A stretch of DNA of 64,000 bases from Achromobacter deleyi (GCF_902859705.1 NZ_CADIJO010000016.1:1-64000), one strand, 5' to 3'; counted from the stretch's first letter, positions 25,859 through 35,441 are shown. Notes: generated by a model not told the origin, from the letters alone. Program-made: numbers and translations.

Positions 25859-26224
25859 ATGAACACCACGACCCGCATCAGCACCGCAGAACGCCTCGGC
25901 CGCACCTTTGGCCGCGGATGGCGCGCCTACGCGCGCGGCGAACGTCGGGCGTCGAACTGGTTGGTGTCCAAGGGGGTGCCGGCGGCCGTTGCCACCGCGC
26001 TCGTGTGGGTGGTCAAGCTGTCTGTGGTGGGATTGCTGCTCTACGTTGCTTTTTGGTTCGCACTCGTGTTGTTGGGCGTCGTGGCGGCGGCGTGGGCTGC
26101 TGCTGCCAATACCTCTGACGAGGACGAGTGGCCTTTCACCGATCTCACAGAACTGCGCAAGACACCGGGCTACGATCCCAATCTGTACAACGATACGTCG
26201 CACGAGTTGTACACCGACGACTGA
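25859..26224 (+). CDS. DUF3742 ICE membrane protein
   Basis: A 121-residue protein with a basic N-terminus (GRTFGRGWRAYARGERRASNW), one or two hydrophobic helices (about 45-85) and an acidic tail. This is the DUF3742 family, found at this position in PFGI-1-class ICEs. GGAG six to eight bases before the ATG supports the start. Function unknown; it converges with the TraG-like gene 11 bp away. Confidence 0.8.
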   Translation: MNTTTRISTAERLGRTFGRGWRAYARGERRASNWLVSKGVPAAVATALVWVVKLSVVGLLLYVAFWFALVLLGVVAAAWAAAANTSDEDEWPFTDLTELRKTPGYDPNLYNDTSHELYTDD

Positions 26225-26235
26225 CGGACTCCGGG

Positions 26236-27756
26236 CTACTTCAGCTTGCCTCCCGTGAGTGCCCCAGCCCCCTTGCCCCCGGCTTGGCCGGCGCTCTTGC
26301 TGCCGTCCGACAACCCCTGAATGGCATGTCCCGCCCGAATTCCAACCCAGGTCAGGCTTGCCAGCCAGAATCCTGGCAGCACCAGGAACATCGTGCCCGC
26401 GACGAACATCAAGAGCATGTCGCCGAACGCATTGTTCAGCCCCACCAGCGGGTCGAAGTTCGTGTGTGGCCGGTTCCAGCCAAAGCCCCAGCCATAGAGC
26501 GCATCGAGGATAGTGCTGTCGATCCAGCGAGCGAGCTGGAACCAGAAATCCACGAAGAACAGCGCGAATTGCACGACGCTGACCGTGACGACCGTCTTCA
26601 GGTCATAGGTGCCCACGACCAGCACGAGCGGGATGCAGATGACCAGCGCCATCTTGAGCAAGGCGAGGACCATGGGTAGAGACTGTCTCACGACGTCCAT
26701 GGCGGGAAACGCGGCAATCGCGCCGACGGCCATCCCAACGTCTCCCGTGGCCCGTGTCACGATGTTCGGCAAGGTCTTGTCGATCTGGCCTCCGTAGTCC
26801 GTATAGACGCTGCCCTGGTTCAACTTCTGCTGCCGCGGTGACGCGATGGCTCGGATCACCGAGTCGTCCACCTCGGCCCGGCTCAGGAACCCGGCCCAGC
26901 CCGCCAGGCGACTCAACAGGCTCGGGTCCACCTGACCCAGCAGGCGTGCCCGCAGGCCGTTACTTCCATCGCTCCACCACTGGCGGCAGGTCGGGTAGCC
27001 GCCACCGCTGGCCACCTGCGCAAGCCCTGCGTCGCGGGTGCTGTCATAGGGCCAGTCCTCGCGTGGGGTGCTGGAACGGTATGTGTCGTAGTAGCCGTTC
27101 GTGTCGGTGAAGAACCGCGATCCGATCCAGGTCACGTCGTGCATCTGCTGCTCATCGAGCTGAGGGCGCTGCATGAACAATTTGGCCCGTGCAGGCCCAT
27201 AGCAATCCCGCGAGAAATCCGCTACTTCCTGAGCCAGCACCGGGTCATCGATGCGCGTAGCGTCGATCTCCATGCGCATCTGCCGCAGGTCCGTGCCGCA
27301 CGGGATCGCTGCCACCGAAGCGCCCGTGACGGCGCGCGAGAGCGCGTGCATGAACGCCCACCACACCGGCACCTTCGCCGACTGGTTGTTGATGGTGCTG
27401 AAGGACTGCGACCAGCCGGTATCCCCGGGCTGCGCCACGCTGACCTGGCACTGGGCCGAGCGCGAGCTGTCGTACTGGATGGTGTTCAGGTCCACGTCGA
27501 TGAACGGAATGCCGGCGAACATCACCACCACGATGGCGACGAAGACCCGGTTCTCGATGCGGGCGGCGCTCAGCACGCCTTTGTTGCCCTCGTCGGCGCC
27601 TTCCGCACGGGCCTTCAACCACTCCTGCACGATGATGGCGACGAAAGGCAGCGCGAATACCCCGCTGGATACGAGGACCGCCCAGATGCCGTTGTTGACG
27701 ATCCAGGACACGAGGGTTAGGTAGTACTCCAGGTAGTCGGTCGTGAAAAGCGTCAT
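26236..27756 (-). CDS. traG: TraG N-terminal-domain conjugation protein
   Basis: A 506-residue inner-membrane protein with several hydrophobic segments at both ends (about 15-45, 75-95, 355-385, 390-420, 455-480) and a large periplasmic loop containing Cys-rich elements. This matches the TraG N-terminal domain family of F-like and ICE systems, implicated in pilus assembly and mating-pair stabilisation. The C-terminal surface-exclusion-interacting part of F TraG is absent, as usual for these ICEs. It is last in the minus-strand cluster with the PFL_4709-4711 genes. Confidence 0.87.
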   Translation of the reverse strand: MTLFTTDYLEYYLTLVSWIVNNGIWAVLVSSGVFALPFVAIIVQEWLKARAEGADEGNKGVLSAARIENRVFVAIVVVMFAGIPFIDVDLNTIQYDSSRSAQCQVSVAQPGDTGWSQSFSTINNQSAKVPVWWAFMHALSRAVTGASVAAIPCGTDLRQMRMEIDATRIDDPVLAQEVADFSRDCYGPARAKLFMQRPQLDEQQMHDVTWIGSRFFTDTNGYYDTYRSSTPREDWPYDSTRDAGLAQVASGGGYPTCRQWWSDGSNGLRARLLGQVDPSLLSRLAGWAGFLSRAEVDDSVIRAIASPRQQKLNQGSVYTDYGGQIDKTLPNIVTRATGDVGMAVGAIAAFPAMDVVRQSLPMVLALLKMALVICIPLVLVVGTYDLKTVVTVSVVQFALFFVDFWFQLARWIDSTILDALYGWGFGWNRPHTNFDPLVGLNNAFGDMLLMFVAGTMFLVLPGFWLASLTWVGIRAGHAIQGLSDGSKSAGQAGGKGAGALTGGKLK

Positions 27757-27769
27757 GGCCTCGATCCCC

Positions 27770-28129
27770 TCAAGCGGCCTGCATCAACAGGCTGGCTTCC
27801 AGCGCCACGATGGCAACAATGCCGGCGACCTCAGCGCGAATCAGCCGGCGTCGGGCCAGCGTGCTGTCCTCGCGCGCCAGCAGCCGCCGCCGCATCCAGA
27901 CCCAGCCGCAGGCCGTCGCCCCGTACAGGAACAACCGCCACACGAAGAAGTAGCCCGATGCGGCCGCGAGCCACCGCTCCCAGCCGGCCACGCTGCCAAC
28001 GAGATAGATGCCGGCGATGTTGGCGCCCACCGCAGCGGCGACGATCACGGCCGCCCACAGCAGTGCTTTCGCCGCACGCCGGCTGATGAGCCAGCGCAAG
28101 GGGCGCCAGGCCATGCGCTCCGCGCTCAT
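27770..28129 (-). CDS. Small ICE membrane protein upstream of traG
   Basis: A 119-residue protein with three predicted membrane helices (about 20-45, 52-75, 95-118). Its stop lies 13 bp before traG and its start overlaps the PFL_4711-type gene by 4 bp, so it is an integral part of the transfer operon. ICEs of this class usually have an uncharacterised membrane protein here; no specific function is known to me. Confidence 0.75.
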   Translation of the reverse strand: MSAERMAWRPLRWLISRRAAKALLWAAVIVAAAVGANIAGIYLVGSVAGWERWLAAASGYFFVWRLFLYGATACGWVWMRRRLLAREDSTLARRRLIRAEVAGIVAIVALEASLLMQAA

Positions 28130-29520
28130 GGCCGGCCTCCCGGATTGCCCTTCTGCAACTGGTCGAGGCGGTCGGGCACCGGATCGCCCTCATAGATGCC
28201 GCGCGAGCCTGCCGCGCGCGTGCCATGGCGCTGGATGATGGCCATCGGCGAGTTGTTCGCCAGCTCGCGCCGCAGTTCAAGTTCGGTCTTGAGGTTGCGG
28301 ATCTCCCGGTCGAGCGTGTCGCTCTCGTGGTTCACGGCCTCGACTGCCAACTCGTTGGCTGCCACGTTGGGCTCTTTCTTGCCGGTGAGCAGCGTGCGCT
28401 GGAGCAGCAGTGCCTTCTCCAGCACCGACGAAAGCGCCACCTCGGACGCGAGGCGCCGCGCCAGCAGGTCCTGGTCCGGCTCGTCGCGCAGCGCCTCGAT
28501 GACGCCGCGCGTGATCGGCAGCGACGTGCTGCCGGCCTCGCGCAAGTTCTCGAAGGTGGTGTTGCGCACGCCGGAAACCAGTTCCTGCAAGACTTCCAGC
28601 TTGGCTTCGTACTCCTCCTGGATCAGCGGCGTCAGCCCGACGCCGGGCACCGTCTCGGTCTTGGTGCAGGAATCGCACGTGCGCTGCACCTGTTCCCCGA
28701 GGACCCGGGTGGCCCATTCGGTCGCCTGCTGCGGCGACGTCCAGGTCTGGCAGGACAGGCTCGCGCAACTGGTGGACGCGATGGAGGATGTGTCCGTCAC
28801 GCCGCGCCCGTTGACCAGGTTGTAGCCCGCGCGGGTGACGTCGCCGACCACGCGGATGGCGGACTGGCCTGCGCCACCGGCATTGCTGCCGCCCACCCAG
28901 GGAAGGCCGTCGTTGCCGCGGCGCGTCTCGGCCTGCTCGACGGCCGACACGGCATCGTTGCTGCCAACCGCGTCACGCAAGGCCATGCCTTCGGCCATCT
29001 GGCTCCAGCCAAGCTGGCCACCCGCAGTCTCGGCCATCTTCTCCGCCATGGCGCGGCACGTCAGCTTGGAGCGGTCGAAGTCCAGCCGCGCCTGCAGCAC
29101 GCCGTTGGTCAGCAGGTTGTACAGGCCCGGATCGGCGCGCTGAATGATCAGCGCCGGCAGCGATGCAACCGCGCTGGTCGCGCTCTGGATCACGTTGCTC
29201 ATGATCTGCTGAAAGCCGTTCGTGATGCCGTTGAGCTGATTGCGCAGCGTGGTCTGGATGCTCATGTCGCCGCAGATCAGGTTGCTGTTCCACCCCACGC
29301 CGACCCCGATGGAGCGCATGCCGGCCGCGCGGCCCATGGACACCGCACTGCCACCGCCGATCGAGTACATGACGTCATCGCCGAGGACGGGGCCGCTGTT
29401 CTGGTATCCGACCTGCGCCCACGCCAGGCCGCAGACCAGAGCGAGCGGGCCGGCCAGCGCCTTCGGGCGCAGCAGGCGGCACGCCTTGGCGGAAAGGTTC
29501 ATCGATTCAGGACGCTTCAT
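28126..29520 (-). CDS. ICE conjugation protein, PFL_4711 family (TIGR03755)
   Basis: A 464-residue exported protein. A signal peptide (LAGPLALVCGLAWA) is followed by the mature start QVGYQNSGPVLGDDVMYSIGGG, typical of this family, and by TraH-like features: paired Cys (LICGD, LTCRA, CASLSCQ, CDSC) and helical segments. By analogy with F TraH it should be a periplasmic pilus-assembly component. It is preceded by the PFL_4710-type gene 9 bp away. Confidence 0.88.
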   Translation of the reverse strand: MKRPESMNLSAKACRLLRPKALAGPLALVCGLAWAQVGYQNSGPVLGDDVMYSIGGGSAVSMGRAAGMRSIGVGVGWNSNLICGDMSIQTTLRNQLNGITNGFQQIMSNVIQSATSAVASLPALIIQRADPGLYNLLTNGVLQARLDFDRSKLTCRAMAEKMAETAGGQLGWSQMAEGMALRDAVGSNDAVSAVEQAETRRGNDGLPWVGGSNAGGAGQSAIRVVGDVTRAGYNLVNGRGVTDTSSIASTSCASLSCQTWTSPQQATEWATRVLGEQVQRTCDSCTKTETVPGVGLTPLIQEEYEAKLEVLQELVSGVRNTTFENLREAGSTSLPITRGVIEALRDEPDQDLLARRLASEVALSSVLEKALLLQRTLLTGKKEPNVAANELAVEAVNHESDTLDREIRNLKTELELRRELANNSPMAIIQRHGTRAAGSRGIYEGDPVPDRLDQLQKGNPGGRP

Positions 29521-29529
29521 CGTGGCACC

Positions 29530-30480
29530 TCAGAGGAAATCGACGCTGCCCAGGAACACCTGCCCGCGGCGTTCGCAGCACGCATAGGGACGCCACAGCG
29601 CCCAGGCGTAGTCGCCTTGTTGGGCCTGGGTCAGCGTGCCGCTGTGCGGGAACACCACGCAGGTGTTGGACAGGCGCGGCGTCAGCTCCTGCCACTTGCC
29701 CGTAGAGGCATCACCCTCCATCAGCGCGCCGGCCGGCCAGTAGCCGTCGCGGGCGTTGGCAAGCAGCGGCTGGTACACGTGGATCTGCCCGCGGCGCGTG
29801 ACGACATCACCGGCGCGCTGGGCCACGACGGCCCCGGATTTGTAGTCATCGGTCTGATGCAGGAAGCCGCCGCGCGGATAGACATTGCCCCAGAGGTTCA
29901 TCGTGGTGCGCGCACCGACCTCGCGCATGCCCGGAATCAACGCCTCCGGGTAGGCCATTTCAGGCACGTTGTAGCGCCAAGCCAGCGTGTCCAGGGTGCT
30001 GAGTAGATACGGCATGAAGGCCGTGCCCGCGCCTTGGCAGAAATAGCCCGACGACGATGCGAACTGGTTGAATACCTCGCCGCCAGGATGGCCGATGACA
30101 TCGCTGTTCTTGAATTTGGCGAGGTTGTTTTCGTGGTCTTCGTTCGTGGTCCCATCCCCACCTGCCTGTGCGGATGGGTTGGGCGTGCTCATCGCCTGCA
30201 CCTCGACCCAGGGGTTCTCTCCGGTGTTGCTGTAGCTGGAGACGACCGCATCGGGCACGTAGTGCCGGACCTTGGTGGATGTGCGCACCGTGCAGCCCGT
30301 CCAGGTGCAGTAGAGCCAGTAGCAGATGCCCACCACCCGGTACTCCAGGCAGTCCGGCGACATGACGGAGGACACGATGGTGGCGGTGTTCAAGGCGTAG
30401 CTGCCCGTGGCGCTGATCAGCAGCAGCGAGGCCACGGCGACGCGCAGGCGGCGCAGCAGGTCGAATGGGCGATGGGTCAC
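29530..30480 (-). CDS. ICE conjugation protein, PFL_4710 family (TIGR03756; TraU-like)
   Basis: A 316-residue exported protein. Start codon GTG at 30480, with GGAGG eight bases upstream and a 4-bp overlap with the preceding gene (GTGA). A signal peptide (VAVASLLLISATGSYA) leads into a Cys-rich domain (CLEYRVVGICYWLYCTW) like TraU, needed for DNA transfer and pilus assembly in F-type systems. The longer upstream frame is rejected because it overlaps the PFL_4709 gene deeply. Confidence 0.87.
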   Translation of the reverse strand: MTHRPFDLLRRLRVAVASLLLISATGSYALNTATIVSSVMSPDCLEYRVVGICYWLYCTWTGCTVRTSTKVRHYVPDAVVSSYSNTGENPWVEVQAMSTPNPSAQAGGDGTTNEDHENNLAKFKNSDVIGHPGGEVFNQFASSSGYFCQGAGTAFMPYLLSTLDTLAWRYNVPEMAYPEALIPGMREVGARTTMNLWGNVYPRGGFLHQTDDYKSGAVVAQRAGDVVTRRGQIHVYQPLLANARDGYWPAGALMEGDASTGKWQELTPRLSNTCVVFPHSGTLTQAQQGDYAWALWRPYACCERRGQVFLGSVDFL

Positions 30481-30923
30481 GGCTGCGTCCTCCGGTGTTG
30501 CTCGATGCGCGCGACGGCCCGGGCCACGTCCGGCTCGCCATAGACCACAAAGCGTTGATCCACCACGACGGCCGGGATGGTCGTGACACCCAAACTCCAT
30601 GCGTCGGTGACGCCCTGGTAGGCGGTGCCGATGCGGCGCTGAAGATCGGTGCCGCCTTGCTTCAGGCGTTGCCGGACGATGGCTGCTGCCCGCTCAGGGT
30701 CGGCTGGAAGATTCGCGGAAAGCTCGGCCTCGATCCGGGGCGTTTCGCCCAACTCGATCAGTCGCTCGCCGCCCATGGTCTTGACCGGGTGGCGGCTGTC
30801 GGTGACGACCACCACGTCGGCGGCGAAGGTGGCCGGGCTGAACACCGCCAGAGACGTCGGCAGCGCCACGGCCAGGCCAAGGGTTCGCCAGCCTGGTGCG
30901 AACCGGGTAAAAGCTGCTGGCAT
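30477..30923 (-). CDS. ICE conjugation protein, PFL_4709 family (TIGR03757; TrbC/TraW-like)
   Basis: A 148-residue precursor: signal peptide (residues 1-34, cleavage after TFAA), then a thioredoxin-like domain (ADVVVVTDSRHPVK, TIPAVVVDQRFVVYGEPD) of the TIGR03757 type, without catalytic Cys. Such proteins work in the periplasm in pilus assembly. First gene of the PFL_4709-4710-4711-traG operon, about 115 bp downstream of the terminator that closes radC. Confidence 0.87.
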   Translation of the reverse strand: MPAAFTRFAPGWRTLGLAVALPTSLAVFSPATFAADVVVVTDSRHPVKTMGGERLIELGETPRIEAELSANLPADPERAAAIVRQRLKQGGTDLQRRIGTAYQGVTDAWSLGVTTIPAVVVDQRFVVYGEPDVARAVARIEQHRRTQP

Positions 30924-31035
30924 GTCATGTGCCCCGGAAGTTGATCAGGGCCATAGTCAAACGCCGAACCCCAGGCGGCCCCAACAAACAATGCGCATCG
31001 CGGCCACCCCGCATACCTGCTTGCGTCGCCGCAAA

Positions 31036-31062
31036 GAAAAAAGCGGAGGCCGAAGCCTCCGC
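31036..31062 (-). terminator. Rho-independent terminator after radC
   Basis: An 8-bp perfect stem (31043-31050 with 31055-31062), a UUCG-type tetraloop on the minus strand, and a run of T downstream. It separates radC from the PFL_4709 operon. Confidence 0.85.
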
Positions 31063-31087
31063 GCTGATCAACGAAGCAGTGCAACCC

Positions 31088-31582
31088 TTACAGCAGGCCG
31101 GACTCCGCAAAGGAGAACGGGGCACCCTGGCCGACGATGATGTGGTCCAGTACCCGCACATCGATGAGCGCCAGCGCGGCCTGCAGTTGCTGGGTCAGCA
31201 TGCGATCCGCGCTCGACGGCTCGGAAATGCCCGAGGGGTGCTGGTGCGCGAAGACCACCGCGGCGGCCTTCAACTCCAGCACACGCTGCACGACGACACG
31301 CGGATAGACCGAAGTCGAGTTGATCGTGCCCCTGAACAACGGCTCGTAGGCCAGCACCTGGTGCATGCTGTCCAGGAACACCGCGGCGAATATCTCATTG
31401 GGCTCGGCGACCAGCTTCACGCGCAGGTAGTCGCGCACGGCCGTGGGGTCGAGGAGTTTCGCACCCGCTTTGAAAACCCGCTTCTCCAGCAGTGCAATGG
31501 CTTGCTGGATGATCCAGTCCTCGTGTTGGGCAGCGATGGCGGAAAGCGACTCCAGGCAGGAGTCATTGACGACGAAAGACAT
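31088..31582 (-). CDS. radC: ICE-encoded RadC-family JAB/MPN protein
   Basis: A 164-residue RadC-type protein. The JAMM metal site is intact: AAVFLDSMHQV, then FAHQHPSG at 112-118 and ADRMLT with Asp near 126. The helix-hairpin-helix N-terminus of chromosomal RadC is reduced, as in many mobile-element copies. A DNA-related or protease role is suspected but unproven. The ATG at 31582 has GGAGG six bases upstream. A structured leader resembling the radC RNA motif precedes it. Confidence 0.88.
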   Translation of the reverse strand: MSFVVNDSCLESLSAIAAQHEDWIIQQAIALLEKRVFKAGAKLLDPTAVRDYLRVKLVAEPNEIFAAVFLDSMHQVLAYEPLFRGTINSTSVYPRVVVQRVLELKAAAVVFAHQHPSGISEPSSADRMLTQQLQAALALIDVRVLDHIIVGQGAPFSFAESGLL

Positions 31583-31623
31583 GGCGAACCTCCAGACGGT
31601 GAGATCGGAGGGCGCGCGCCCTG

Positions 31624-31791
31624 GGAGGGCAAGCCCTCCTGGGGAACGAACAAGGTGCATCCATCACCGCGGCAGCGGTGATCGTTCGCGGCCAGGATGC
31701 GAGGCGAACGGGTTTCGGTCAGCGCAGTGGACTGCGCCGTAGCCTTGAAGACCGGGGCTACCTGGGCATGTCGCCGACGACGTCGGCAGGC
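31624..31791 (-). ncRNA. radC RNA motif-like structured leader (copy A)
   Basis: On the minus strand, between the DsbA-like gene and radC, successive stems form: 31773-31777/31783-31787; 31739-31744/31756-31761; 31722-31728/31731-31737; 31684-31689/31704-31709; 31663-31670/31675-31682; and a purine-rich hairpin at 31624-31639 near the radC start. The first five recur in the same order in copy B (63010-63132) with base changes that keep pairing. Location before radC and multi-stem shape fit the published radC RNA motif; assignment by eye, without a covariance-model search. Confidence 0.75.
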
Positions 31792-32525
31792 ATTTCCGAT
31801 GTAGTAGGTGTGGCGGCGGGATCGCCGGCCGCGAGCATGTCCATGGCCGACAGCAAGGCATCGCCCTCGATCGGACCCTGCAGTAGGATCGCCTTGCCGG
31901 TTTCGCGATCGTGCAGCCGCAGCGACGGCGTGGCGGTCACGCCGCTGCTCGTGGCTTCCGCCGTCTGGGTGCGGATCGGCGCCTCGGGCCGTTCGCTCGC
32001 CAGACACTGCTCGATGGCTGGCGTAAGGTCGGGGTACCGCAGGTCCTCGGGCAAGCCCTGGCCGTCGCTGCGCGTGTGGGCATAGACCCACTCGACAGCC
32101 TGCCAGAAGGCGGCATGGCCGCCAGATTCGCCGGCGCACTCCGCCAGGCTCGCTTCGGCAGACGCGGCCGGCTCATGCGCGGCCAACGGGAGGTGGTGCC
32201 ATTGCAAGGCCACGTCCGCGTTGCCGGCCACCCAACGCTTGAGCACTGGGAAATAGGATCGGCAGAACGGGCATTCGAGGTCCGCGTAGAGCGTCAGCGT
32301 GAAACGCCCTTCCGGATTTCCCATCTGCCACGGAGGCCCGGCCACCTGCGTCACGCTGACCGGCGTTGAAGTCTGGGGAGTGGACTTGCCAGAATAGCGG
32401 GACACGAGCCAGATCAGCAGCAGCGCTACCAGCACGGCGGCCAACACCCAGGGCCAGCTGAGCCTCCAGCGCCGACGGCGGAACGCCTGTACCTGCATCG
32501 GAATGGATGGGCGTTTCTGTTCCAT
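31758..32525 (-). CDS. Membrane-anchored DsbA-like thioredoxin-fold protein
   Basis: A 255-residue protein with one N-terminal membrane anchor (about 25-42, after a basic RRRRWR) and a periplasmic DsbA-type domain: CPFC active site at 85-88, a helical insertion and the cis-Pro segment TPSLRLHD. It probably forms disulfides in the Cys-rich transfer proteins of this ICE (PFL_4710/4711 types). Its last ten or so codons (MPADVVGDMPR) are read from the first stem of the radC-like leader, so coding and RNA structure overlap there. Confidence 0.85.
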   Translation of the reverse strand: MEQKRPSIPMQVQAFRRRRWRLSWPWVLAAVLVALLLIWLVSRYSGKSTPQTSTPVSVTQVAGPPWQMGNPEGRFTLTLYADLECPFCRSYFPVLKRWVAGNADVALQWHHLPLAAHEPAASAEASLAECAGESGGHAAFWQAVEWVYAHTRSDGQGLPEDLRYPDLTPAIEQCLASERPEAPIRTQTAEATSSGVTATPSLRLHDRETGKAILLQGPIEGDALLSAMDMLAAGDPAATPTTSEMPADVVGDMPR

Positions 32526-32549
32526 GGCGTTCTCCGGTGTACGGCAGAT

Positions 32550-35441
32550 TCAGGGCAGGTCCAGGGTCGGCGACTCGATGCCACGTGCCCCGTCGATCTT
32601 CTCAGCCACCTTGAAGGCGGCATCCAGCTCGCTGACGCCGTGCTGCTGCATGAGCTGGTAGCGTTCTGCCTTCTCCTCGGGCTCGGTTTGCGCGAGCGCG
32701 AGGTAGAGACTTGGCGGCACGGCGCGGAACAGCACTTCCATGCTCTTGGAGAGGATGACGCCCTCGGTGAACTTGCCCGCTTCCTTGCGTGCGGAGAGCA
32801 TCAGCGCCTTCTGCGCCGGCGAGAGTTCGCGGAACCTGGCGATCTTCTCCACTTCGTCCGGCGGCATCGACAGGCACACCCACCACTCGATCATGTTGAG
32901 CATGGGCTCTGCGGCGCGCGGCAGATCGTCGATGTTTTGCGTCGCCAGCCAGAACCAGGCGCCCAACTTGCGCCACATTTTTGTAATTTTCACGACATAG
33001 GGCGCGAGCAGCGGGTTCTTGGTGATGATGTGACCTTCGTCGGTCACGTTGACGATCGGCCGGCCCAGGTACTGGTCGCGCTCGGCGATGTTGTTCACCG
33101 TGCTGATCAGGCTGATGTAGGCGATGGAGAGCTGCGCGTTGTAGCCCTCGCGGGCATAGGTCGCCAGATCGACCAGCGTGATGTCGGCCTCGGGCCACGG
33201 CGTGCCGTCACGGTCGAACATCTCGCCGTCCGTGCCTTGGCAGAACATGTCCATCGCGTCCGCCATCTCCAGCAGCCGCACGCGCCGCATCTCGGGCAGC
33301 GTCGGGTCCTGGCCACGGGCGCGCAGCGCGTTGCGCACGTCGCGCGTGAGCACGGTGCGCTTTTCGGCCACGCAATGTTCGGCGGCGTCGAGGATGCACT
33401 GGCGGATCAGCGAGCGGTCGGCCCGCGTCATCCGCGCTTCTTCCTTGTCTTCGCCGCCCGTGATCATCAGCCGCGCTGTGATCTCCAGTTCGCCCAGCAC
33501 GTCGCGCTGCTCGTCCGCTTCCATGGCCGAGGCATCGGGGGGCAGGTCTTCGTCCAGCGCGTCGGCATCGAGCGTCTGTACGTCGCTGGGCGTTTCGATC
33601 AGCCGGCGTGCGTCGGCGAACGGCGCCAGGCTGATGCCCGATCCGGGGGCCAGCTTGACCCGGTTCACGGTCAGGCCCAGGCGCCTGGCGAAGTCGCTGA
33701 ACAGGCCGAAGCTGTTGCCGGCTTCCACGATGAAAAGCCGCGGCCGGTAGATGGCCGTCACCTGGTTCAGCAGGTTGTTGAGCGTGGCGGACTTCCCCGA
33801 GCCGGTGGGGCCAAATAGAAACAGATGGGCATTCATCTGCCGATCCAACCTGTTCAAGGGGTCGAACGTAATCGGGCCGCCGCCGCGATTGAACATCGTG
33901 ATGCCGGGATGCCCCGTGCCCTGGGCGCGGCCCCATACTGGCGACAGGTTCGCCGCGTGCTGGGCGAACATCAGTTGCGTGTACCACCGGCGCCGGTCCT
34001 TGCCGGGGTTGTAGCAGCACGGCAGCCAGCGCAGGTAGCTGTTGAGCGGCGCCACCTCGTCGTCCTCGCGCACCGGCTGCAGGCCGGCGTTGAGCATCAC
34101 GTTCGCGAGGTCCAGGCCGCGCCGATCCAGTTCCGCCTCGTCGCGCCCGCGTAGGTAGAACGCCAGAGTGCCCCGGTAGAGCTTGTGCGCGCTGCCGATC
34201 AGGGAGCGGGCTTCATGCACGTCCTTGAGCGTCTGCTCCGACGCCAGCGTCTCGCCCACAGCTTTCTTCGCCAGATGGTTGAGGTCCGATTCGAGGACGT
34301 CCTGCGGCGTGGCCACCATGGTGAGACACATCAAGGTGTCCTCGGGCATCTGGTCGAACAGCGTGTTGATCGCGTCCCCCTTGCGGGTCTCGCCGGTCAG
34401 GTGCCCGGTGCCGGGCGGCATGCGCAGCCGGTCGGTGATCAGCACGCGGTGCGGCATGCCGTCGAAGTACCAGGCCCCTTGCGCCACGTCCGAGCGCGGC
34501 TGCCCAAAGAACAGCCGCTGGCTGAAATCCCGCCCGCTCGCCAGCTCGATCTCGCCGGCCTCGCTTTCCTCGGTACTGTCCGGATAGCGCGCCAACGCGT
34601 AGAAGCGCTCCCGGTCCTCCACCCCAGGCCCGAGCAGCGTGGGGCGCGGGTTGAACCACCGCAGCAGCCAGTCGTGGACGTCGGCCGCGACCATGCGCCG
34701 GGCCTGGATGCCGGCGTTCGCCAGGCCGCCGCACAGGCGGTCGCAGACGATGCCCAGCATCTGCTCGGGTGTCTGGCCGCGGCGGTTTGCCTGTCCCTGT
34801 CCGCTCGCGCGGCGGTACACCACCATGCGCACGCGCCGCGTCTGGCCGCGCCAGCGCAGCCGCGTGACCACCGTGTCCTCGAACAGGCCGCCGGGCTTGG
34901 CCACAGCGCGCAGGTGGTGGCCGAAGAAGCGCAGGTAGAACTCGGTGAACGCCGAGCCGCGCGCACGTGGCTGCACGTAATCGCGCAAGGTCTGCATGTA
35001 CTGGTCGAAGCTCGGTTCGTCCTGGGCATAGAGCTGGAGCACCCACGGGTTCTCGTCCAGTTCATCGAAGCTGTCCTGAAGCGCGTTTTCCAGGGCGTCG
35101 CGGGCATGCGCGAGCCAGCCGGGTTCCCGGCCTTCGGTGCCCAGCGGCACCAGCTCGTAGAAGGCGGCCACCGATTGGCCGTCCTCCAGGAGCATCGATT
35201 TCGACTCGGGCAAGAACTCCACCCAGGGCAGCAGTTCCACGAAGGACGGTGCGACGTCGTACAGCGCCTGCTCGTCGGCCACGGTCGCCGGCTTGCGGCC
35301 CTGGACCGCGGCGCCGGGTTCGGGGATGCCGGCTTGCTGCAAGGCCTCGACGTGGCGCTGCCAGCCGTCCGGCTGCTCGTCGGCGGCGGTGTCTTCGGCG
35401 CTGACGGCAGCCAGCTTCGGCCATGGAAGTTTCCACCGCAT
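32550..35441 (-). CDS. traC: Conjugative transfer ATPase, VirB4/TraC type (PFL_4706, TIGR03744)
   Basis: A 963-residue cytoplasmic ATPase that powers the type IV secretion apparatus. Walker A (GPTGSGKSA) at about residue 543-551; Walker B region near VNVTDEGHIITK; the N-terminal TraC domain includes FYLRFFGHHLRAV. Of the TIGR03744 type by length and motifs. Its start overlaps the lipoprotein gene stop (ATGA at 35438-35441) and its end lies 24 bp before the DsbA-like gene. It is the largest protein of the transfer apparatus here. Confidence 0.93.
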   Translation of the reverse strand: MRWKLPWPKLAAVSAEDTAADEQPDGWQRHVEALQQAGIPEPGAAVQGRKPATVADEQALYDVAPSFVELLPWVEFLPESKSMLLEDGQSVAAFYELVPLGTEGREPGWLAHARDALENALQDSFDELDENPWVLQLYAQDEPSFDQYMQTLRDYVQPRARGSAFTEFYLRFFGHHLRAVAKPGGLFEDTVVTRLRWRGQTRRVRMVVYRRASGQGQANRRGQTPEQMLGIVCDRLCGGLANAGIQARRMVAADVHDWLLRWFNPRPTLLGPGVEDRERFYALARYPDSTEESEAGEIELASGRDFSQRLFFGQPRSDVAQGAWYFDGMPHRVLITDRLRMPPGTGHLTGETRKGDAINTLFDQMPEDTLMCLTMVATPQDVLESDLNHLAKKAVGETLASEQTLKDVHEARSLIGSAHKLYRGTLAFYLRGRDEAELDRRGLDLANVMLNAGLQPVREDDEVAPLNSYLRWLPCCYNPGKDRRRWYTQLMFAQHAANLSPVWGRAQGTGHPGITMFNRGGGPITFDPLNRLDRQMNAHLFLFGPTGSGKSATLNNLLNQVTAIYRPRLFIVEAGNSFGLFSDFARRLGLTVNRVKLAPGSGISLAPFADARRLIETPSDVQTLDADALDEDLPPDASAMEADEQRDVLGELEITARLMITGGEDKEEARMTRADRSLIRQCILDAAEHCVAEKRTVLTRDVRNALRARGQDPTLPEMRRVRLLEMADAMDMFCQGTDGEMFDRDGTPWPEADITLVDLATYAREGYNAQLSIAYISLISTVNNIAERDQYLGRPIVNVTDEGHIITKNPLLAPYVVKITKMWRKLGAWFWLATQNIDDLPRAAEPMLNMIEWWVCLSMPPDEVEKIARFRELSPAQKALMLSARKEAGKFTEGVILSKSMEVLFRAVPPSLYLALAQTEPEEKAERYQLMQQHGVSELDAAFKVAEKIDGARGIESPTLDLP

